The translations under genes were made by a program, and so were the position numbers. From Azovibrio restrictus DSM 23866 (lineage in GTDB: Bacteria > Pseudomonadota > Gammaproteobacteria > Burkholderiales > Rhodocyclaceae), in contig NZ_AUCH01000017.1 of assembly GCF_000429665.1 (NCBI RefSeq), positions 62,001 to 126,000 of the forward strand: a DNA stretch of 64,000 nt, in the 5' to 3' direction. Below, one piece after another: positions 59,709 to 64,000 of the stretch (positions are counted from its first letter, which is position 1; the number at the start of each line of letters is the position of its first letter). The notes beneath the pieces were generated by a model. That model was not told the origin of the DNA and did not search any database. It was given only the letters and a program-made list of their open reading frames with translations.

Positions 59709-60530
59709 ATGAAACGCGCCAGCTACAACTGGAAACTGCCCGCCGCCATCGAAGCCCGCCTGGGGCACGAGAGCTACGGCTCCCAGCGCATCATCCAGGA
59801 AGCCGGGCAGCTGCTGCTGATCCTGCACCAGCCCCCGGGGGACAGCCTGATGGAGCGGGAGGCCGCGGTGTTCCTGCGTCAGCCCGACGGCCGCTGGCTC
59901 TACCAGGGAAACGCCCAGGGCGAACACGCCCTGGGCCAGCTGCTGGACGGCTACCGGGCTGCCCTGGCGGCCCTGGAAGCCGGGCTGGAGAAGGCCGCAG
60001 GGGCCGATGCGCTGTTCCACATCCTGGACCGGGGCATTCCCCTGGCCCGGGCCGCCGGTAACATGAAGGAAGCCCTTCAGGCCGCCCGGGAGGCGGAGCG
60101 TCAGGACGCCTTCCTGATCACCTGCCGGGACCGGGCGGTGGATATCGCCCGGGCCCTGGAGCTGCTGCTGGCCAACGCCCGCCTGGCCCTGGACTACCAG
60201 CTCGCCCGCCAGGCCGAAGCCCAGGTCCAGGCCGCCCTGGAAAGCCAGCAGGCCCAGTACAAGCTCAACATCCTGGCCGCCTGGACCCTGCCGCTCATGA
60301 CCGTGGCCACCCTGTTTGGCATGAACCTCAAAAGCGGCCTGGAATTCACGCCCGCCTTCGTGTTCTGGGGCATCTTCCTGGCCGGTCTGGGGCTGGGCCT
60401 GATGGCCAGGGGCTGGGTCTCCCCGGCAAAAACGGGGCGGCCGGCTCAGGGAGCGGGCAAACCCCTGGGTAAAAAGACATCCCCGGGCAAGGGAAGCAAG
60501 GGTCTGGGCCGTTCTCCCGGCAGCCGCTGA
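59709..60530 (+). CDS. short CorA-like protein with GMN motif
   Basis: 273 residues. A soluble N-terminal alpha-beta part and a long helix with Ala/Gln/Glu heptads (about 155-190) lead into two membrane segments: NILAAWTLPLMTVATLFGMN (with GMN at 204-206) and FVFWGIFLAGLGLGLMA. This is the C-terminal plan of CorA divalent-cation channels (pore helix, GMN loop, second helix). The N-terminal domain is shorter than in CorA and does not match it clearly. A basic Lys/Gly/Pro-rich tail follows. It starts 10 bases after the PLD gene. It may be a membrane channel or a degenerate CorA used as an anchor or sensor for the cluster. Confidence 0.75.
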   Translation: MKRASYNWKLPAAIEARLGHESYGSQRIIQEAGQLLLILHQPPGDSLMEREAAVFLRQPDGRWLYQGNAQGEHALGQLLDGYRAALAALEAGLEKAAGADALFHILDRGIPLARAAGNMKEALQAAREAERQDAFLITCRDRAVDIARALELLLANARLALDYQLARQAEAQVQAALESQQAQYKLNILAAWTLPLMTVATLFGMNLKSGLEFTPAFVFWGIFLAGLGLGLMARGWVSPAKTGRPAQGAGKPLGKKTSPGKGSKGLGRSPGSR

Positions 60531-60608
60531 GCTTTGTGCCCGGCGGCTGCTCCGGCTGGTATCGATCTTGCTGCCGGTGCGGCCATGATCAAGCACAGGA
60601 GGTTCAGC

Positions 60609-60968
60609 ATGTCGGATACGGAGCAGAAGGAAATGCGGGTGGCCGTCGCCAGCAAGGACAGGCAGCAGATCAATGAGCACTTCGGCCACGCGGATGCCTT
60701 CCACGTGTACCAGCTTGGCCCTGCTGGGGTGGTGTACCTGGAGGAACGCCAGGTCGAACACTATTGTCAGGGAGGCTACGGAGACGAGGACAAACGGGAG
60801 GTGATCCTGCGCGCCCTGGCCGACTGCAGCGCCCTGTTCGTGGCCCGGATCGGCGAGGGCCCCCGGGAACGCCTGGAGCGGGCCGGCATCCAGGCCGTGG
60901 ACGATTACCCCTACGCGCAGGTGGATACGGCCCTGCAGAACTGGTATCAGGACCGGGGCAGAGCCTGA
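60609..60968 (+). CDS. NifX/NifB-C-like (dinitrogenase Fe-Mo cofactor type) protein
   Basis: 119 residues. The fold is the ribonuclease-H-like NifX/NafY domain: MRVAVASKDRQQINEHFGHADAFHVY is the family hallmark (HFGHA), then a cysteine-containing VEHYCQGGYGDEDKREV and an end with ALQNWYQ. Members bind Fe-S or Fe-Mo clusters; no other nif gene is in the window, so it is probably a general cluster or metallocofactor carrier. The start is the ATG at 60609, seven bases after a perfect AGGAGG (60597-60602). It may be the last gene of the cluster or separate; the 78-base gap carries no clear terminator. Confidence 0.82.
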   Translation: MSDTEQKEMRVAVASKDRQQINEHFGHADAFHVYQLGPAGVVYLEERQVEHYCQGGYGDEDKREVILRALADCSALFVARIGEGPRERLERAGIQAVDDYPYAQVDTALQNWYQDRGRA

Positions 60969-61067
60969 GCCCTTTGCAGTTTGTTGCAAATGCTTGCCCC
61001 CCGTCAGACGAAGCTGGAATAAGCTGGCCCGACTGTTTTCATGAGCCCTGTTCCGGAGGAATTCCCC

Positions 61068-61685
61068 ATGCCCCCCCGTCACCCCAAGAAATCCCTGCTG
61101 CCCCTGCTGCTACTTGCCCTGGGGCTGGCAGCAGGCCCCGCCCTGGCGGACAAACCCGATTTTGCCGGAGGCCCCGACAAACACGGGGAGGCCCGCGGCA
61201 AGGGACATGACAGGGGTAGCGACAGGGGCGATGACAGGAATAGCCGGGACGCACCCTGGGGCCAGGAAAAACAGGACAAGCGGGACAAATACGATCAGCG
61301 CGGCGGGGAGCCCTCCAGGGACAAACGGCGCAGCCCGCCCCCGGGCCCCGGTCCCCAGGTCCATGGGGAGAGCTACCGCTTCCACGGCGATCAGCGGGTG
61401 GTCATCCGCGACTATTACACCACCCAGTTCCGCTCCGGCCGCTGCCCTCCGGGGCTCGCCAGGAAGCACAACGGCTGCGTCCCCCCGGGCCATGAGCGGG
61501 TATGGGTGGTAGGCCGGCCCCTGCCCAGGGAGGTGATCTACTACGAGCTGCCGTCTTCCCTGGTCATCCGCCTCGGACAGCCTCCCGCCCACCACCGCTA
61601 TGTGCGGATAGGCGCCGACATCCTGCTGATTGCCATTGGCACCGGCATGGTGGTGGATGCCATCGAAGACCTGGGGGATCTGTGA
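61068..61685 (+). CDS. RcnB-like periplasmic protein
   Basis: 205 residues. A signal peptide (LLPLLLLALGLAAGPALA, about 9-28) precedes a long charged, Asp/Arg/Lys/Gly-rich linker (about 30-95), and a C-terminal RcnB-type domain: HHRYVRIGADILLIAIGTGMVVDAIEDL. RcnB proteins help nickel/cobalt homeostasis in E. coli; many relatives are simply unknown periplasmic proteins. Two cysteines (GRCPPG and NGCVPPG) are present. GGAGGA precedes the ATG at 61068. Its stop overlaps the next ATG. Confidence 0.82.
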   Translation: MPPRHPKKSLLPLLLLALGLAAGPALADKPDFAGGPDKHGEARGKGHDRGSDRGDDRNSRDAPWGQEKQDKRDKYDQRGGEPSRDKRRSPPPGPGPQVHGESYRFHGDQRVVIRDYYTTQFRSGRCPPGLARKHNGCVPPGHERVWVVGRPLPREVIYYELPSSLVIRLGQPPAHHRYVRIGADILLIAIGTGMVVDAIEDLGDL

Positions 61686-62080
61686 TGGCGTCGTCCGGAA
61701 AACTTCGTGGCCGGGCCTGGCTGCTGGCAGCCTGCCTCAGCCTGGTGCCGTTCGCAGCCACCCAGGGTGCGGAGGAAGAGGCCCGGGAAGAGGCTCCGCA
61801 GGAAACGGCCACGCCCCAGAGCAGCAAGGCGCTGGAACGCCAGCTCCAGTCCCTGGAGTGGGAGCAGTTCCGCTCCGTGGTCAAGGCGGTACCCAAGCTC
61901 CGGGCCCAGGTGGACGCCTATGGTCCCCTGGGTTGGCAGTACGTGCGGGACTACTACCGCAGCTACGGCTGGCGCCGGAGCATAGACAAGCTCGATGCCG
62001 GGCAGAAGCTGGAACTGGGGCAGCTGATCGCCAGGGCCCGGGGCGAAACCGCTGCCCCGGGCAGCCGGCCCCAGGAGTAA
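61685..62080 (+). CDS. hypothetical exported protein, 131 aa
   Basis: A signal peptide (about 1-28, WLLAACLSLVPFAATQGA) precedes an acidic Glu/Thr/Pro linker and a helical core (LEWEQFRSVVKAVPKLRAQV and GPLGWQYVRDYYRSYGWRRS) with several tyrosines and tryptophans. No known family comes to mind. It starts in overlap with the RcnB-like gene (TGATG), so the two are coupled and may function together at the envelope. hslR follows after three bases, in the same direction. Confidence 0.75.
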   Translation: MASSGKLRGRAWLLAACLSLVPFAATQGAEEEAREEAPQETATPQSSKALERQLQSLEWEQFRSVVKAVPKLRAQVDAYGPLGWQYVRDYYRSYGWRRSIDKLDAGQKLELGQLIARARGETAAPGSRPQE

Positions 62081-62083
62081 GGC

Positions 62084-62452
62084 ATGCGTCTGGACAAATG
62101 GTTGTGGGCTGCCCGTTTCTTCAAAACCCGGGGCCTGGCCTGCGAAGCCATCGGGGCTTCCCGGGTCAGGGTGAATGGCGTCGTGGTCAAGCCAGCCAAG
62201 GAAGTGAAGGTGGGGGATCTGCTGCAGATCCGGGCCGCCGAGCAGCTCTGGGAAGTGGTGGTCCAAGGGCTCTGTGAGCAGCGCCGGCCGGCGGTGGAGG
62301 CCCAGGGCCTGTATCAGGAAACGGAAGCCGGCCGGGAGGCCCGCCTGCGCCAGCAGGAACTGAAGAAGCTGGCCCCGGAGCCCCTGGCGGAGCAGCGGGG
62401 CCGCCCCACCAAGCGGGACCGGCGTCGGCTGGAATCCTTCCGCAGCGGCTGA
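62084..62452 (+). CDS. hslR: ribosome-associated heat shock protein Hsp15, S4 RNA-binding domain
   Basis: 122 residues. An N-terminal S4 domain (MRLDKWLWAARFFKTRGLA, SRVRVNGVVVKPAKEVKVGD) and a basic helical C-terminus (RGRPTKRDRRRLESFRSG) match Hsp15. It binds stalled 50S subunits that carry nascent chains and helps rescue them. It is in the same direction as its upstream neighbour and convergent with the following membrane protein gene, only four bases away. Confidence 0.92.
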   Translation: MRLDKWLWAARFFKTRGLACEAIGASRVRVNGVVVKPAKEVKVGDLLQIRAAEQLWEVVVQGLCEQRRPAVEAQGLYQETEAGREARLRQQELKKLAPEPLAEQRGRPTKRDRRRLESFRSG

Positions 62453-62456
62453 AGCC

Positions 62457-63005
62457 TCAGCCCAGCACCTGTGCGATTAGGAACAACACGGCCAGCAAGC
62501 CCCCGAGGGTGCCGAAGGCCGCCCCGTAGGAAGTGCTGCCCCGGGCCTCCAGCTCACTTTCCAGCAGCCCCGGGGGCGTGACGGCGGAGACCAGAGTCAC
62601 CTGCTTCAGGACATGCTCCCGGTACCAGCTGTTGCCCAGCATGCCGAACACCACGGCTACGCCTATGTTGCCGCCATTGGTGTTGATGTCGAATATCAGC
62701 TCGACGATCACCAGCAGGAGGATCAGCCCGAACATCAAGGCCGTGTAACGGTACATCTTGCGGTAGGCCAGCCAGAACATCCCGAGAAAGAAGGCGGCCC
62801 AGTTCCAGCTGATCTGGTTGTTCTTGCGGGCCATGGTCTCCCACTTCTCCCGGTAATAATCATGCTTGGCGCCCACGAAAGCCCGGACTTCGGGACTATC
62901 AATGGCGCTGGCAGCTGCCTGGCCGGCGTTGTCGGAGGTGCCGCAGGAAGGGCAGGCCTGGTTGGCGAGGGCAAGGGTGCCGCCGCATTGTTTGCATTGG
63001 GTCAT
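62457..63005 (-). CDS. DUF2628-like membrane protein with N-terminal zinc ribbon
   Basis: 182 residues. Starts with two CxxC pairs (CKQC at 4-7, CPSC at 18-21) forming a zinc ribbon. After a linker, WNWAAFFLGMFWLAYRKMYRY and the following stretch form the membrane part with three or four segments, the pattern of DUF2628. Such proteins are widespread and uncharacterised. It is followed in its own direction by the convergent hslR. Twenty-four bases upstream ends a lipoprotein gene on the same strand. Confidence 0.8.
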   Translation of the reverse strand: MTQCKQCGGTLALANQACPSCGTSDNAGQAAASAIDSPEVRAFVGAKHDYYREKWETMARKNNQISWNWAAFFLGMFWLAYRKMYRYTALMFGLILLLVIVELIFDINTNGGNIGVAVVFGMLGNSWYREHVLKQVTLVSAVTPPGLLESELEARGSTSYGAAFGTLGGLLAVLFLIAQVLG

Positions 63006-63029
63006 GGGAAGAAACTTTCCAGTTAAAAA

Positions 63030-63503
63030 TCAGCGGGAGGGTTTGAAGTTCTTTTCCTTGGCCAGGCGCACATAGTCCTTCTGCAGGCCGTTGACCAGCT
63101 GGGCCCCGTCGTTCATCAGCTTCATGGCCGCGTTGAGCTTGACCTGGTCTGCGGCCGTGATGGCCGGCCCGGCTAGTTCGCAAGCTTCGATGACCATGCT
63201 CAGGCCGCGCTTGGCGCTATCCACCATCGCCTTGACTTCCGGGGAGCGGGCTTCGAAGCCGTCCAGCGCCTGGGTGTAGCTTTTCATGTTGCTGGCGATT
63301 TCCTTGAACAGCTTCACCTGCTCCTCAGGCTCCCGGGCCAGGCGCAGCTGCTGCTGCAGGTTGCGGCTCTTGGCTATGGTCGTGGTCATGCCTTCAGCCT
63401 TGTCCAGGGCATGGAAGGCTTCCAGATCGGCCACGACGGGATCCTTGCTGCAGCCGGCAAGGGTGATGAACAGGGCGGTGAGGAGCAGATAGAAGGTTTT
63501 CAT
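63030..63503 (-). CDS. hypothetical lipoprotein, 157 aa
   Basis: A lipobox signal (FITLAGC, cysteine at about residue 17) precedes a helical, charged domain without cysteines. It shows long amphipathic helices (LEAFHALDKAEGMTTTIAKS, EEQVKLFKEIASNMKSYTQA). I do not recognise a named family with confidence. The start is the ATG at 63503; the frame is open further upstream but there is no lipoprotein-like signal there. It is divergent from the ABC-F gene across 234 bases, in which I see no clear promoter consensus. Confidence 0.72.
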   Translation of the reverse strand: MKTFYLLLTALFITLAGCSKDPVVADLEAFHALDKAEGMTTTIAKSRNLQQQLRLAREPEEQVKLFKEIASNMKSYTQALDGFEARSPEVKAMVDSAKRGLSMVIEACELAGPAITAADQVKLNAAMKLMNDGAQLVNGLQKDYVRLAKEKNFKPSR

Positions 63504-63737
63504 GGGTGTAGGGAGCAGTGCTCGGGGAGGATGAACGGGGTGGCTGGGGCTCATGGCGGCAGCCGGGTGCAGGGCATCCGGATTTGATGCGGATGGTATT
63601 GAACTATTCCATTAAGATAAATGCAAGCCAGCTCAGGTCCGGGGCCGGCAAGCGGAAACGGCCGGGGTGGGCAAAGTTTCCCTGGTTGGCCGGAGCCCGG
63701 GTGGCTATCATGCGCAACCTTCAAGAAAGTCCCGCCC

Positions 63738-64000
63738 ATGATCTCCCTCAAGAACGTCACCTTGCGCCGTGGCAGCAAGGTGCTGCTCAACAGCGCTTCC
63801 GTCACCCTTAACCCCGGCGAAAAGGTCGGCCTGGTGGGGCGCAACGGGGCGGGCAAATCCACCCTGTTCGGACTCCTGAACGGCAGCCTGCATGAGGACG
63901 GGGGCGACTATTCGATCCCCAAGCAGTGGCGCATGGCCCAAGTGGCCCAGGACATGCCCGAGACCGAGGAGAGCGCCACCGACTTCGTTGTGGCCGGCGA
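63738..64000 (+). CDS. yheS: ABC-F family ATPase, YheS-like (3' end beyond window)
   Basis: First 87 codons of an ABC-F protein. Such proteins are cytoplasmic, have two ABC cassettes and act on the ribosome, easing stalled translation. The opening MISLKNVTLRRGSKVLL is followed by Walker A GRNGAGKST (34-42). The close match of spacing and wording (LHEDGGDYSIPKQWRMAQVAQDMP) with E. coli YheS suggests that member rather than Uup or EttA. The ATG at 63738 is the first good start; the gene continues past the right edge. Confidence 0.87.
   Translation, partial: MISLKNVTLRRGSKVLLNSASVTLNPGEKVGLVGRNGAGKSTLFGLLNGSLHEDGGDYSIPKQWRMAQVAQDMPETEESATDFVVAG

Noticed and set aside
61200..61360. Short repeats rich in Asp, Arg and Gly in the RcnB-like gene, at first thought to be a repeat array
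   Set aside because: They are low-complexity coding sequence in a linker, without regular spacing.
1..64000. CRISPR arrays, tRNA or rRNA genes, insertion sequences and prophage genes
   Set aside because: No regularly spaced repeats, cloverleaf-like sequences, transposase or integrase proteins, or flanking inverted/direct repeats were seen.

Overview
The window is chromosomal DNA from a G+C-rich Gram-negative bacterium, most likely a betaproteobacterium of the Rhodocyclales type. This is inferred from gene order and protein character: the conserved run glnD-map-rpsB-tsf-pyrH-frr-uppS-cdsA-dxr-rseP-bamA-skp-lpxD-fabZ-lpxA-lpxB-rnhB, a complete lipid A / outer-membrane assembly block, and a dapC-dapD pair. 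No rRNA, tRNA, insertion sequence, prophage or CRISPR array was seen. Coding density is very high; only the 325-base rpsB upstream region exceeds 300 bases without a gene.

Layout. 1-3.8 kb (minus strand): dapD (cut by the window edge), dapC, an unrecognised 297-residue protein, a guanine-deaminase-like enzyme and queF. 3.9-14 kb (plus): smc-zipA-ligA-galU-hpt-methyltransferase-mtnP, tightly packed and partly overlapping, covering chromosome condensation, division, DNA joining, UDP-glucose synthesis and purine salvage. 14-18.4 kb (minus): a PAS-GGDEF diguanylate cyclase, glnD and map. 18.7-33.5 kb (plus): the translation / isoprenoid / BAM / lipid A block, preceded by a good promoter and a structured rpsB leader, and ending with rnhB and a TrmH-type RNA methyltransferase. 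33.6-37.8 kb (minus): a YqhD-like alcohol dehydrogenase, the PEP synthase regulator ppsR, and a coupled pair of an App1-type phosphatase and an MGDG-synthase-like glycosyltransferase. 38-48.6 kb (plus): a bacterial alpha-2-macroglobulin with thioester motif, five small envelope or unknown genes, and pbpC; the macroglobulin/PbpC pair is a known periplasmic defence and repair partnership.

48.7-60.5 kb is the most interesting part: nine consecutive plus-strand genes with very short gaps or overlaps. They encode YjfI (DUF2170), PspA/IM30, a small protein with two ribbon-helix-helix-like segments, a YqiJ-like membrane protein, a YqiK-type flotillin, a zinc-ribbon protein, a 1765-residue AAA+ ATPase, a single-HKD PLD-family nuclease-like protein and a shortened CorA-like GMN protein. 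A promoter with two tandem copies of GACATnnnATGTC over its -35 box stands in front. I read this as one membrane-stress or membrane-surveillance operon, possibly self-regulated by the ribbon-helix-helix protein. Parts of such clusters are known; this exact set, its control and its function are not established to my knowledge.

60.6-64 kb holds a lone NifX-like protein, an RcnB-like periplasmic protein, a small secreted protein, hslR, a DUF2628-like membrane protein, a small lipoprotein and the start of a YheS-type ABC-F ATPase.
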